Assembly (NCBI RefSeq): GCF_015291705.1
Contig: NZ_CP030050.1
Coordinates: forward strand, 6,572,001 to 6,636,000
Reading direction: 5' to 3'
Source of the DNA: Bradyrhizobium arachidis
Lineage (GTDB): Bacteria; Pseudomonadota; Alphaproteobacteria; Rhizobiales; Xanthobacteraceae
DNA: 64,000 nt
In this document: piece after piece, positions 24,808 through 35,596 of the stretch
Layout: each line of letters begins with the position of its first letter
Numbering within the stretch: position 1 is the first letter of the stretch
Translations under genes and position numbers: made by a program
The notes under the pieces: generated by a model
Database searches by the model: none
Told to the model about the DNA's origin: nothing
What the model saw: the letters and a program-made list of their open reading frames with translations, nothing else

Positions 24808-25200
24808 ATGGACGACCAGAAGCGCCGCGATGCCGGCATGAACGTGCGCCGCAAGGTGCTGGGCGATGCCTGGGTCGACAAGTCGATCGCCAACCGCAAC
24901 GCGTTCAACACCGACTTCCAGGACATGATCACGCGCTATGCCTGGGGCGAGATCTGGACGCGGCCGCATTTCGACGAGCGGACGCGGCGGGTGCTCGTGA
25001 TCGGCACCATGGTCGCGCTTGGGCAATGGGACGAATTCCGCCTGCATGTGCGCGCGGCGCTCGCGGAGGGCGGCTTCGCGCCCGACGACATCAAGGAAAT
25101 CCTGTTGCAGCAGGCGATCTATTGCGGCGTGCCGGCGGCGAACCACGCCGTCAAGGAAGCCTCAGCGATTGTGCAGGAGCTCGGCCTGCTCAAGAGCTAG
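24808..25200 (+). CDS. pcaC: 4-carboxymuconolactone decarboxylase
   Basis: The 130-residue protein is a stand-alone PcaC: GMNVRRKVLGDAWVDKS at the N terminus, WTRPHFDERTRRVLVIGTM with the conserved Glu-Arg, and a C-terminal LLQQAIYCGVPAANHA with the Cys-x-x-x-x-x-His pattern of the carboxymuconolactone decarboxylase family. It converts the PcaB product to the enol-lactone. GGAGG lies close before the start. Its last 39 bp overlap the end of a convergent membrane-protein gene. Confidence 0.93.
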   Translation: MDDQKRRDAGMNVRRKVLGDAWVDKSIANRNAFNTDFQDMITRYAWGEIWTRPHFDERTRRVLVIGTMVALGQWDEFRLHVRAALAEGGFAPDDIKEILLQQAIYCGVPAANHAVKEASAIVQELGLLKS

Positions 25201-25698
25201 CGGCGCGGGGGCCTCGGCGGCCTTCTGAACCATCTTGGGCGCTTCCGCCGGCTTCTCGATCACCACCACGATGGCGGCGCCGAGCAGGAGCAGGAGCTCG
25301 GTGGCGTGCAGCCGCAGCGCGGCCATCTCGCCGACCTTGGAGGCCATCACCATGCTGGCGAACGAGATCAGGCTGCCGATCGCAAGCGCGATCCCGAGCG
25401 CCTCGTCGCTGCTGCCGCTCTTGCGGGTGCGTGGAATGCTCAGCAGCACGAGATAGATCGCGAAGAACGCCACCACGGTCGCCCGGCCGAGCGCCAGCAG
25501 CCAGGCGGCGCGCACCGTGTCCATCCCCGCCATCTGGAGATGGTCGCTGAGGAACAGGGCGACCGCGACACTCGGCCGCTCGTAGAGGCCGTGCACCGGC
25601 GCCAGCATGATGTTGAAGGCGACGAGGGCCCAGGCCGGAATGAAATAGGCCGCCAGCAGCGCGCCGTTGACCGAGCCGATCCGCCAGTTCCTGAACAT
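25162..25698 (-). CDS. Four-helix membrane protein of unknown function
   Basis: The product (178 residues from MFRNWRIGSV) has four predicted transmembrane helices at about residues 12-31, 60-86, 100-120 and 129-147, followed by a Pro/Ala/Glu cytoplasmic or periplasmic tail of about 30 residues. No family recognised. The tail is encoded in the 39 bp shared with the 3' end of pcaC on the other strand. A GTG at 25722 is an alternative start. Confidence 0.65.
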   Translation of the reverse strand: MFRNWRIGSVNGALLAAYFIPAWALVAFNIMLAPVHGLYERPSVAVALFLSDHLQMAGMDTVRAAWLLALGRATVVAFFAIYLVLLSIPRTRKSGSSDEALGIALAIGSLISFASMVMASKVGEMAALRLHATELLLLLGAAIVVVIEKPAEAPKMVQKAAEAPAPLALEQAELLHNR

Positions 25699-25823
25699 GC
25701 CGCTTCCCGCTTCGCCTGCCACGCGCCTTCATTGGGAAGGCGCTGCCGGGAGCTAACTCGCATCAGACTGTGGCGGCAATTTAAACCCTTTGTTTACCTT
25801 AACCGGCCCGGCGCACCGCCTGC

Positions 25824-25857
25824 CAAAAGAAAAAAGGCCCCGCCTTTCGGCGGGACC
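25824..25857 (-). terminator. Rho-independent terminator of the Gln-rich gene
   Basis: On the minus strand, GGTCCCGCC-GAAA-GGCGGGGCC is a 9-bp stem with one G-T pair and a GAAA tetraloop, followed by TTTTTTCTTTT. It lies about 60 bp past the stop of the 55-residue gene. Confidence 0.85.
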
Positions 25858-25915
25858 TCTCTTACTGCTCTTCGCTCCTGGACTCCCTAAGTGGACTCCC
25901 TTGGGCTCCCAAAAT

Positions 25916-26083
25916 TTATTCCTGATCGCGCTGGCCGCTCTGCTGGCCGGGGCGCTCGCCCTGCCGCATCGGATCCTGCTGCTGCTGTCCGGGTTTCTGA
26001 CCGCCGCCCTGCTGCTGTTGCGGGTTGCGCTGGCCGGGGTTCTGACTCTGCTGGCCCGGATTCTGGTTCTGCTGCTTCGTCAT
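25916..26083 (-). CDS. 55-residue Gln/Pro/Gly-rich protein
   Basis: A short complete reading frame encodes MTKQQNQNPGQQSQNPGQ and continues in the same style, with about one third Gln and repeated N-P-G-Q units in the first half. It ends in GQQSGQRDQE. It has no signal peptide or hydrophobic segment, so it should be a soluble disordered protein. AGGGAG stands about ten bases before the ATG, and a strong terminator follows the stop, which together make a real transcript likely. I know of no function; low-complexity proteins of this kind in rhizobia are sometimes stress-induced, but that is only inference. Confidence 0.72.
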   Translation of the reverse strand: MTKQQNQNPGQQSQNPGQRNPQQQQGGGQKPGQQQQDPMRQGERPGQQSGQRDQE

Positions 26084-26180
26084 TCGGGGAAACTCCCTTG
26101 TTGGACGTCAGAGCGGAGATAACGGGCCGCCCGCATTTTGGTTGCCCTGCGGAACCCGGTTCCTCGCACCTGCGGAACCG

Positions 26181-26208
26181 CCGAAATGACGTCCGTAACC
26201 GAAATGAC
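26181..26208. promoter_or_regulatory. Direct repeat CCGAAATGAC in the divergent livH upstream region
   Basis: CCGAAATGAC occurs at 26181-26190 and again at 26199-26208, 18 bp apart, in the 277-bp gap between the Gln-rich gene and livH. The same gap holds a GGAACC-C-GGTTCC palindrome at 26151-26163. These may be regulator sites; no promoter can be assigned with confidence. Otherwise I see no gene in the gap. Confidence 0.35.
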
Positions 26209-26360
26209 CTCTGTACAAGCCTTTATGCCGAGCCCTGGGCTGTTGCGGCGGCCAGTTCCCTCCTGTTAGAAAACGAGACGAACGCTCAAGGGCTGCCGGG
26301 GCCCAAGAACTCTCTCTCAAAGAGCTCCCTTTGAGCCGCCTCAGGTTGGTACGGCAGTCC

Positions 26361-27278
26361 ATGGATTATTTCGCCCAGCAGCTCATCAACGGCCTCGTGC
26401 TCGGTTCGATCTACGGCCTGATCGCGATCGGCTACACGATGGTCTACGGCATCGTCGGCATGATCAATTTCGCCCATGGCGATATCTTCATGATCGGCGG
26501 CTTCATCGCCCTCATCACCTTCCTGATTCTGGTCTCGCTCGGCCTGACCGCGATCCCGGTCATCCTGCTCGTGGTGCTGCTGGTCTCGATGGCGATCACG
26601 GCGCTCTATGGCTGGACCATCGAGCGCATCGCCTACCGGCCGCTGCGGCATTCGTTCCGCCTCGCCCCGATGCTGTCGGCGATCGGCATGTCGTTCGTGC
26701 TGACCAACTATTCGCAAGTTGCGCAAGGCGCGCGCGTCAAGCCGATCCCGCCCTTCATCACCGGCGGCTACACCCTGCATGAGAGCGCGGACGGCTTCGT
26801 CATCCAGCTCTCCAACATCCAGATCATGGTGGTCGTCACCACCATCGTGCTGCTGGCGATCTTCACCTGGCTGGTCTCGCGCACGAGGCTCGGGCGCGAC
26901 ATGCGCGCCTGCGAGCAGGACCAGACCATGGCGGCGCTGCTCGGCGTCGACGTCGACCGCACCATCTCCATGACCTTCGTGATCGGTGCCGCGCTCGCCG
27001 CGGTCGCCGGCCTGATGTACCTGCTCTATTACGGGACGGTCGATTTCTTCATGGGCTTCGTCGCCGGCATCAAGGCGTTCACCGCAGCCGTGCTCGGCGG
27101 CATCGGATCGCTGCCCGGCGCCATGCTCGGCGGCCTCGCGATCGGCCTGATCGAGACGTTCTGGTCGGCCTATTTCTCGGTCGGATACAAGGACGTCGCG
27201 GCGTTCTCGATCCTGATCGTCGTGCTGATCTTCATGCCGACCGGCCTGCTCGGCCGTCCCGAAGTCGAAAAAGTCTGA
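26361..27278 (+). CDS. livH: Branched-chain amino acid ABC transporter permease LivH
   Basis: The 305-residue inner-membrane protein starts MDYFAQQLINGLVLGSIYGL, typical of LivH, and has about eight helices. MVYGIVGMINFAHGDIFMIG is the family's conserved loop, and IKAFTAAVLGGIGSLPGAML is the ATPase-coupling segment near the C terminus. It forms the translocation pore with LivM. The start at 26361 fits the family; an upstream extension does not. First gene of livHMGF plus a binding protein. Confidence 0.94.
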   Translation: MDYFAQQLINGLVLGSIYGLIAIGYTMVYGIVGMINFAHGDIFMIGGFIALITFLILVSLGLTAIPVILLVVLLVSMAITALYGWTIERIAYRPLRHSFRLAPMLSAIGMSFVLTNYSQVAQGARVKPIPPFITGGYTLHESADGFVIQLSNIQIMVVVTTIVLLAIFTWLVSRTRLGRDMRACEQDQTMAALLGVDVDRTISMTFVIGAALAAVAGLMYLLYYGTVDFFMGFVAGIKAFTAAVLGGIGSLPGAMLGGLAIGLIETFWSAYFSVGYKDVAAFSILIVVLIFMPTGLLGRPEVEKV

Positions 27279-27288
27279 CGGTCCGCGC

Positions 27289-28610
27289 GTGACAGCCCTC
27301 TCGCCAGCAACCGCATCCGCAAGTCGCTCCGCCGGCATCCTCCCCCTTCTGAAGACAGCCTTCGTCAATGCGCTGGTCGCGCTGGTTCTGTTCTCGCTGA
27401 TGGTCGGCATCCGCACCGAGGCGGGCTCCGACGGCCAGCTCACCTACTGGACACGCTTCGGCGAGCTTGCATCCCTCGTTGCCGCGGTGTTCGGCGGCTC
27501 GATCGTGATCGAGCTGCTGCGGCAATGGATCGGTCCGACCGGCGCCGAGAAGCTGGTGCCGCCAGCCGTGCAGAGCGGAATGTCGTTCATCGGCCGCTAT
27601 CTGGCGCCCGCGCTCTTGATCTTCACGCTGCTGGTGCCTGTCATCTTCTATAACCAGCGCTACATCCTCGACCTTGCCATCCTCGTGCTCACCTATGTCA
27701 TGCTGGGCTGGGGATTGAACGTCGTGGTCGGCCTCGCCGGCCTGCTCGACCTCGGCTACGTCGCCTTCTATGCGGTCGGCGCCTATTCCTACGGGCTGCT
27801 CGCCACCAATTTCGGCTGGTCGTTCTGGATCTGCCTGCCGCTCGCCGGCATCCTCGCCGCGTTCTGGGGCGTGCTGCTGGGCTTCCCCGTACTGCGGCTG
27901 CGTGGCGACTATCTCGCCATCGTGACGCTCGCCTTCGGCGAGATCATCCGTCTCGTCATCATCAACTGGCAGGAGCTGACCGGCGGCCCCAACGGCGTCT
28001 CCGGCATTCCGCGTCCCTCCTTTTTCGGAATCCCGCTCGACAACAGCGACGACGGCTTGGCGGCCAAGCTCGGCATCGAGTACTCGCCGACCCACCGCAT
28101 CGTCTTCCTGTTCTATCTGATCCTGGCGCTGGCCCTGCTCACCAACTGGGTGACGATCCGCCTGCGCCGCCTGCCGATCGGCCGGGCCTGGGAAGCATTG
28201 CGCGAGGACGAGGTCGCCTGCCGCGCGCTCGGCATCAACACCACGACCACCAAGCTCACGGCGTTCGCGACCGGCGCAATGTTCGGCGGCTTTGCCGGCG
28301 CGTTCTTTGCCACGCGCCAGGGCTTCATCAGCCCAGAATCCTTCACCTTCCAGGAATCGGCGCTGGTGCTCGCCATCGTCGTGCTCGGCGGCATGGGCTC
28401 GCAGCTCGGCGTTGCGCTCGCGGCGCTTGCCATGATCGGCGGCTTCGAGCTGTTCCGGAGCCTCGAGGGCTACCGCATGCTGGTGTTCGGCATGGCCATG
28501 GTGCTGATCATGATCTGGCGGCCGCGCGGGCTGATCGGCCATCGCGCCCCGACCGTGTACCTGACCAAGGCGCAGGCGATCTCCTCCGACCTCGTCAAGG
28601 AAGGGCACGG

Positions 28611-28614
<4 letters not shown>
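27289..28614 (+). CDS. livM: Branched-chain amino acid ABC transporter permease LivM
   Basis: The 441-residue protein has an extended N-terminal part with extra helices (up to about residue 110), then the LivM core: LDLAILVLTYVMLGWGLNVVVGLAGLLDLGYVAFYAVGAY-type region, RLRGDYLAIVTLAFGEIIRL, and the coupling loop WEALREDEVACRALGINTT. The start is GTG at 27289, 10 bp after livH. It ends in a cytoplasmic tail overlapping livG by ATGA. The extra N-terminal segment is found in the longer LivM type, like E. coli LivM. Confidence 0.93.
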
Positions 28615-30178
<1,564 letters not shown>

Positions 30179-30339
30179 CGGGTCCGGAATGCGACCGCGT
30201 GCGGCGGAATGTGGCGAGATATCTCCACACATGCCCGTATTTTGCCGGTGACTTCTCCTCGAATTCATTCAAGAATGGCGCCGGTTTGGACCGGGCATGC
30301 CCCGGCAACTTCCACAGGCGACCACCCGCGAGGTATCTC

Positions 30340-31458
30340 ATGAAATCACTGAAGCTCATCGGTCTGGCATTCGGCGCATCGCTCGCGCTGTCGAGCGCGG
30401 CATTCGCGCAGGATGTCACCGTCGCAGTCGCAGGCCCGATGACCGGCGGCGAGTCCGCCTTCGGCCGCCAGATGAAGAACGGCGCCGAGATGGCCGTGGC
30501 CGATATCAACGCCGCCGGCGGCGTCAACGGCAAGAAGCTCGCGCTCGACGTCGAGGACGACGCCTGCGATCCGAAGCAGGCGCGCTCCGTCGCCGAGAAG
30601 ATCGCCAGCGCCAAGATGCCGTTCGTCGCCGGGCATTACTGCTCCTCGTCGTCGATCCCGGCCTCGGAAGCCTATGCCGACGGCAACGTGCTCCAGATCA
30701 CCCCTGCCTCGACCAACCCGACCTTCACCGAGCGCAAGCTCTGGAACGTGGCGCGCGTCTGCGGCCGCGACGATCAGCAGGGCCTGATCGCGGCGCAGTA
30801 CATCGCCAAGAATTTCAAGGGCAAGAACATCGCCATCCTCAACGACAAGACCACCTACGGCAAGGGTCTTGCCGACGAGACCAAGAAGGCGCTCAACAAG
30901 GCCGGCATCACCGAGAAGATGTACGAGTCCTACAACAAGGGCGACAAGGACTTCAACGCGATCGTCTCGCGCCTGAAGCGCGACAACATCGATCTCGTCT
31001 ATGTCGGCGGCTATCATCAGGAGAGCGGCCTGATCTTGCGTCAGATGCGCGACCAGGGCCTCAAGACGATCCTGATGGCCGGCGACGCGCTCGCCGACAA
31101 GGAGTACGCCTCCATCACCGGCCCGGCCGGCGAAGGCACGCTGTTCACCTTCGGCCCCGACCCGCGCAACAAGCCGACCGCCAAGAAGATCGTCGAAGCC
31201 TTCAAGGCCAAGGGCATCGATCCCGAAGGCTACACGCTCTACACCTATGCGGCGATGCAGGTCTGGTCGCAGGCGGCCAAGAAGGCCGGCACCACCGACG
31301 CCAAGAAGGTCATGGAAGCGATGAAGGCCGGCAAGTGGGACACCGTGATCGGCCCGATCGAGTATGACGCCAAGGGCGACATCAAGCAGATCGATTATGT
31401 CGTCTACAAATGGGACGCCAAGGGCGGCTACGCCGAGGTCAGCGGCCAGGGCACGTAA
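30340..31458 (+). CDS. Branched-chain amino acid type periplasmic binding protein
   Basis: The 372-residue protein has a Sec signal (MKSLKLIGLAFGASLALSSA, cleavage after AFA at about residue 22) and a LivJ/LivK-type type I binding fold: VTVAVAGPMTGGESAFGRQM, VAGHYCSSSSIPASEAYA with the ligand-binding Ser region, and DKTTYGKGLADETKKAL. It captures branched-chain or related amino acids for LivHMGF. It lies 160 bp after livF with a small GC hairpin before it, so it may have its own promoter or a processed, more abundant mRNA. Confidence 0.94.
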   Translation: MKSLKLIGLAFGASLALSSAAFAQDVTVAVAGPMTGGESAFGRQMKNGAEMAVADINAAGGVNGKKLALDVEDDACDPKQARSVAEKIASAKMPFVAGHYCSSSSIPASEAYADGNVLQITPASTNPTFTERKLWNVARVCGRDDQQGLIAAQYIAKNFKGKNIAILNDKTTYGKGLADETKKALNKAGITEKMYESYNKGDKDFNAIVSRLKRDNIDLVYVGGYHQESGLILRQMRDQGLKTILMAGDALADKEYASITGPAGEGTLFTFGPDPRNKPTAKKIVEAFKAKGIDPEGYTLYTYAAMQVWSQAAKKAGTTDAKKVMEAMKAGKWDTVIGPIEYDAKGDIKQIDYVVYKWDAKGGYAEVSGQGT

Positions 31459-31497
31459 GCGCGCTTGCCGGGCCTCAAGGCCGCCATCACGATCATC

Positions 31498-31531
31498 AAA
31501 GCGCCCCGGCTCGCCCGGGGCGTTTCTTCTT
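31498..31531 (+). terminator. Rho-independent terminator after the liv binding protein
   Basis: CGCCCCGG (31502-31509) and CCGGGGCG (31515-31522) form a GC stem with a 5-base loop, followed by TTTCTTCTT. It ends the liv operon. Confidence 0.85.
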
Positions 31532-31570
31532 GCGGCAAGCTCAGACGGCCTTGCGGCAAGCTCAGACGGC
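31529..31570. repeat. Tandem 21-bp duplication over the receiver gene stop
   Basis: CTTGCGGCAAGCTCAGACGG plus C occurs twice in direct tandem (31529-31549 and 31550-31570). The second copy contains the stop codon of the response-regulator gene; the duplicate lies behind the stop, so the protein is unchanged. Each unit contains CTTGC/GCAAG, a small hairpin. Confidence 0.85.
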
Positions 31571-31948
31571 CGCGGGCAGCTCGCCGCCGGCCGCGGCCTG
31601 GGCCTTCCGCAGCGCTTGCAGCAGATCGTTCGGCCGAAACGGCTTTTGCAGGCAGACCACGTTGGCGAGGTGGGACGATTGTTCCATGAAGTCGAGTGCC
31701 GTCATCCCGGACGCTGCGATGACGGGGAGCCCCGGCGCACGCTCGCGCAGGGTCGCGATCACCTCGACGCCGCTGGTGTCACCAAGGAAGATGTCCACGA
31801 TCGCCGCGTCGAACGGCTCGTCCGCAAAGGCTTTCAGCCCCGCAGCGCCGCTCTCCGCCTCCACGACCTCGAAACGATTGACCCGCAGCACGATCGCGAT
31901 CATCGCGCGGACATCCTTCTGGTCGTCGATGATGAGAACGCGGGGCAT
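31562..31948 (-). CDS. Single-domain response regulator
   Basis: The 128-residue protein is a receiver domain only: VLIIDDQKDVRAMIAI at the N terminus, phospho-acceptor Asp52 in AAIVDIFLGDTSG, and the Lys of CLQKPFRPNDLL. It has no output domain, so it probably acts through protein contact or in a phosphorelay. It is divergent from the large hybrid kinase at 32176 with 227 bp between, and that kinase is the natural candidate partner. The gene ends 100 bp past the liv terminator on the opposite strand. Confidence 0.92.
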   Translation of the reverse strand: MPRVLIIDDQKDVRAMIAIVLRVNRFEVVEAESGAAGLKAFADEPFDAAIVDIFLGDTSGVEVIATLRERAPGLPVIAASGMTALDFMEQSSHLANVVCLQKPFRPNDLLQALRKAQAAAGGELPAAV

Positions 31949-32175
31949 GGGGACCGACTCCCGACAGCAAGATCGAAATCGTCTGATTTAAACCTGGAAC
32001 CCGCCGCAGCGGAGGGGCATTATGACACCGTTCAGTAAAGCGCATCTTACCCGCTGCCCATTCCGTGTTCCCATCCCCATTAAGTAAGCTCTAACCTTCG
32101 GTTGAGTCGCGGTCGCAAAGGCTCGGGATTCGAGCCCAGAACCCGCTACCATGGAGCAAGGCTGCGGGACTCCGG

Positions 32176-35001
32176 ATGAAGTCGGCGAAGATGGCGAAGA
32201 CCGGTCGGCGAGAGGTGGACGTGCCCGCAACGATAGACCGAAGCACATTCCTTTCGACCCTGCCGGCCACCTCGACTGACCGCAGCGCAGCATTGTGGAT
32301 CGTCGGCGTGTCCTCGGTCCTGTTCGCGCTGGCTGTTCCTTTCGCGGGTATCCCGCTGCTGCCGGTCCCGGCTTTCGTGGCGAGTTACCAATCCGCCCTC
32401 GCCGTCAGCGATATCGTCACGGCCGTGCTGCTGCTGTCGCAGTTTGCGGTCTTGCGGACCCGCGCGCTGCAATGGCTCGCGACCGGCTACCTGTTCACCG
32501 CCGCAGCCGCGCTGGTCCATGCCCTCACCTTCCCGGGCCTGTTCGCCCCGGCCGGGCTTTTCGGCGCAGGCAGCCAGACCACGGTCTGGCTCTACATGAT
32601 CTGGCACGGCGGCTTCCCGCTGTTCGTGCTGGGCTATGCCTGGCTGAAGGAAAAGGACGGCGGCCCCAGGATCCAGGGCACGATGAGTGCAGCGATCTAC
32701 GCCTCCGTCTTCGGCGTCATCGCCGCGATGGGCGTGTTCGCCTGGATCGTCACCACTCAGCACGATCTGTTGCCGGTCCTGCTGCGCGATGGCCGCTACA
32801 CGCCGACCATGATCGGCGTCGTGTCCTTCGTGTGGTCCTTGAGCTTCGCTGCGCTCGTCTCGCTCTGGTTCCGCAGGCCGCATTCGGTGATCGACGTCTG
32901 GCTCATGGTGGTCATGTGCGCCTGGCTGTTCGACATCGCGCTCTCGGCGATCGTCAACGTCGCCCGCTTCGATCTCGGCTTCTACGCCGGCCGCCTCTAC
33001 GGCCTCTGCTCGGCGACCTTCGTTCTGGCCGTGCTGCTGGTTGAGAATGTCCGTCTCCAGGCGCAGACCGCGGGCATGGTCGACGCATTGAAGCGCCAAT
33101 CGGATGAGGAGCGCAATTATCATGTCGAGCGCGAGCGGTTGTTCACCGCCGTCGTCGCATCCTCCAACGACGCCATCATCACCAAGTCGCTCGACGGCAC
33201 TATCACGACCTGGAACAACGCGGCCGAGCGCGTCTTCGGCTACTCCGCCAACGAGGCGATCGGCCGTCCCATCGACATCATTATGCCGGAGGATCAGCGC
33301 GACGACGTCGCCGAGAACCTGGCCCGCACGCGCAACGGCGAGGTCATCGACCAGCAGGAGACGGTGCGGCTGCACAAGAGCGGCCAGCCGATCGACGTGG
33401 TGCTGAGCCAGGTCCCGCTGCGATCGACCGACGGCAAGATCATCGGCGCCTCCAAGGTGGCCCGCGACATCACCGAGCGGAAGCGGACCGAGACAGCGCT
33501 CAACCGCGAGATCGAGGAGCGCCAGCGCATCTTCGAGACCTCCCAGGACCTCATCCTGGTCACCGACGGTTTTGGCAATTTCATCCAGGTCAGCCCCAGC
33601 GTGAAGGCCATCCTGGGCTTCAGCCCGGAGGACATGGTCGGGCACAGCGCCGTCGAGTTCATCCACCCCGATGACCTCGAGAACACCCGGAACGAGATGC
33701 GGGCGGCCCGGCGCGGCGCAGTCAAGCGCAGCTTCGAGGCGCGCTACTATCACTATGACGGCCACGAGGTGACGCTGAACTGGATGGGCACCTGGTCCGA
33801 GCCGGTGAAACGCCATTTCTTCATCGGCCGCGACCTCACCGAAAAGCAGGCCGCCGAGGCCCAGCTCAGGCAGGTCCAGAAGATGGACTCCATCGGCCAA
33901 TTGACCGGCGGCGTCGCCCACGACTTCAACAACGTGCTGACGGTCATCACCGGCACGATCGGAATCCTGGCCGACGCCGTCGCCGACCGACCCGAGCTTG
34001 CCGCCATCACCAAGCTGATCGACGATGCCGCCGAGCGCGGCGCGCAACTGACCAAGCATCTGCTCGCCTTCGCCCGCAAACAGCCGCTCCAGCCGCGCGA
34101 GATCGACGTCAACGCGCTGGCGCTCGAGGCGGCCAAGCTGCTGCATCCGACACTGGGCGAGCAGATCACGATCATGCCGCAGCTGACCGAGGATGCCTGG
34201 CCGACGCTGGTCGATCCGGGCCAGCTCTCCACCGCGATCCTCAATCTCGCGTTGAACGCGCGCGACGCCATGCCCGACGGCGGCACCCTGGTGCTGGAGA
34301 CCCGCAACGTCTTCCTCGACGACGGCTATGCCAGCATGAATCCCGACGTCGCCGCCGGCAATTACGTGATGATCGCGGTCAGCGACACCGGCAGCGGAAT
34401 TCCGGCTGAACTGATCGACCGCGTGTTCGATCCGTTCTTCACCACCAAGGAGGTCGGCAAGGGCACGGGCCTCGGGCTCAGCATGGTGTTCGGCTTCGTC
34501 AAGCAGTCCGGCGGCCACATCAAGATCTACAGCGAGGAAGGCCACGGCACCAGCGTGAAGATCTACCTGCCGCGATCGAGCGGCGTGCAGGAGACCGAGT
34601 ACGAGGCGCTGCAGAACGTGCCCATCGCCGGCGGCGACGAGAAGATCCTGATCGTCGAGGACGACGCCTTGGTGCGGCAGTATGTCGTGACCCAGATCAA
34701 GAGCCTCGGCTATACCGCGCTCGAAGCCGGCAATGCGGCCGAAGCCCTCACCATCATCGACGCCGACGACAACATCGACCTGCTGTTCACCGACGTCATC
34801 ATGCCCGGCAACATGAACGGGCGGCAGCTCGCCGACGAGGCGGCGCGGCGGCGACCCGACCTGAAGACGCTGTTCACCTCGGGCTATACCGAGAACGCCA
34901 TCGTCCACCACGGCCGGCTCGATTCCGGCGTGCTGCTGTTGGCCAAGCCCTACCGCAAGTCCGAGCTCGCCAAGATGCTCAGGACGGCGCTGGTGAGTTG
35001 A
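32176..35001 (+). CDS. MASE4-PAS-PAS hybrid histidine kinase with C-terminal receiver
   Basis: The 941-residue protein has a membrane sensor with about eight helices (residues about 38-290, MASE4-like), two PAS domains (about 315-430 and 445-565), a dimerisation domain with the HDFNN-type box GGVAHDFNNVLTV (His582), an ATPase domain (NARDAMPDGG, SDTGSGIP, GLGLSMVFGF) and a receiver with Asp873 in LLFTDVIMPG. It should autophosphorylate in response to a membrane or cytoplasmic signal and pass phosphate to its own receiver. No output domain is present, so a phosphotransferase or the divergent lone receiver may carry the signal on. The last 23 bp overlap the convergent membrane gene. Confidence 0.93.
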   Translation: MKSAKMAKTGRREVDVPATIDRSTFLSTLPATSTDRSAALWIVGVSSVLFALAVPFAGIPLLPVPAFVASYQSALAVSDIVTAVLLLSQFAVLRTRALQWLATGYLFTAAAALVHALTFPGLFAPAGLFGAGSQTTVWLYMIWHGGFPLFVLGYAWLKEKDGGPRIQGTMSAAIYASVFGVIAAMGVFAWIVTTQHDLLPVLLRDGRYTPTMIGVVSFVWSLSFAALVSLWFRRPHSVIDVWLMVVMCAWLFDIALSAIVNVARFDLGFYAGRLYGLCSATFVLAVLLVENVRLQAQTAGMVDALKRQSDEERNYHVERERLFTAVVASSNDAIITKSLDGTITTWNNAAERVFGYSANEAIGRPIDIIMPEDQRDDVAENLARTRNGEVIDQQETVRLHKSGQPIDVVLSQVPLRSTDGKIIGASKVARDITERKRTETALNREIEERQRIFETSQDLILVTDGFGNFIQVSPSVKAILGFSPEDMVGHSAVEFIHPDDLENTRNEMRAARRGAVKRSFEARYYHYDGHEVTLNWMGTWSEPVKRHFFIGRDLTEKQAAEAQLRQVQKMDSIGQLTGGVAHDFNNVLTVITGTIGILADAVADRPELAAITKLIDDAAERGAQLTKHLLAFARKQPLQPREIDVNALALEAAKLLHPTLGEQITIMPQLTEDAWPTLVDPGQLSTAILNLALNARDAMPDGGTLVLETRNVFLDDGYASMNPDVAAGNYVMIAVSDTGSGIPAELIDRVFDPFFTTKEVGKGTGLGLSMVFGFVKQSGGHIKIYSEEGHGTSVKIYLPRSSGVQETEYEALQNVPIAGGDEKILIVEDDALVRQYVVTQIKSLGYTALEAGNAAEALTIIDADDNIDLLFTDVIMPGNMNGRQLADEAARRRPDLKTLFTSGYTENAIVHHGRLDSGVLLLAKPYRKSELAKMLRTALVS

Positions 35002-35596
35002 CCGGCGCGAACGTCTTGTGCGGCGTCAACAGGCTCAGCACGAAGAAGACCATCACACCGGCGACTGAAGCGGTGATGCTCACCATCTTGATCTGCGTCA
35101 GTACGCTCGCGATACGCACCTCGCCGGTGGAGATCCTATTTGCCGTGAAGAGCCGGGCGAGCATGACATCCTCCGTGACATCGGCGATGCCGTAAAGCAC
35201 GCTGCTGGCGGCGAAGATGATGACGAGCAGGCGCGCAATGCCGGTGGGCTCGAACTGAAGCAGGACCCACAGCCACAGCGAGGCAGAGAACACAGCTATC
35301 GCCACCGCGAATACGATGTCGTTCCAGTACAGGACCGGGCTGACATAGACATCGAGCAGCGTCCGCCGATCGTCGACGAGCTCGCCGTGGAGGCGCTGTT
35401 TCACCTGCCGGACCTGATCCGCATTGTAGCCCCTCGGCAGCATTCGCTCCGGAGCTTTCAGATCGGGTTTGAGAGCATGGTCGATCTCGTCGCGATAAGG
35501 CTGGTTCGTGACGTAGGCGATACCCCCGACGATGAGGGCGATGAAACTGACCGCGGGCAAGACGTAGCGGAGCGCATCGGCCAGACAGCTCAGCAT
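34979..35596 (-). CDS. Four-helix membrane protein of unknown function
   Basis: The 205-residue product has four predicted membrane helices (about residues 10-30, 88-112, 118-140, 170-192) and a charged loop with KPDLKAPERMLPRGYNADQV between helices 1 and 2. I do not recognise a family. The start at 35596 is preceded by GGGAGATTGGAG. Its 3' end overlaps the hybrid kinase gene by 23 bp in convergent orientation. Confidence 0.72.
   Translation of the reverse strand: MLSCLADALRYVLPAVSFIALIVGGIAYVTNQPYRDEIDHALKPDLKAPERMLPRGYNADQVRQVKQRLHGELVDDRRTLLDVYVSPVLYWNDIVFAVAIAVFSASLWLWVLLQFEPTGIARLLVIIFAASSVLYGIADVTEDVMLARLFTANRISTGEVRIASVLTQIKMVSITASVAGVMVFFVLSLLTPHKTFAPVNSPAPS

Noticed and set aside
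26084..26360. General-stress (EcfG-type GGAAC-N16/17-GTT) promoter upstream of the Gln-rich gene or livH
   Set aside because: GGAAC occurs several times, but none has a correct second element at the right distance; the best (GTAA after 16 bp) does not match.
26108..26362. 84-codon minus-strand frame in the livH upstream gap
   Set aside because: No ribosome site, no recognisable sequence, and the region is more likely the shared promoter region of livH and the Gln-rich gene.
32146..34911. A 921-codon open frame on the minus strand opposite the hybrid kinase
   Set aside because: It is fully antisense to a gene with clear kinase domains, its sequence is rich in Arg/Asp/His/Gly as expected from mirrored GC-rich codons, and it shows no known domain.
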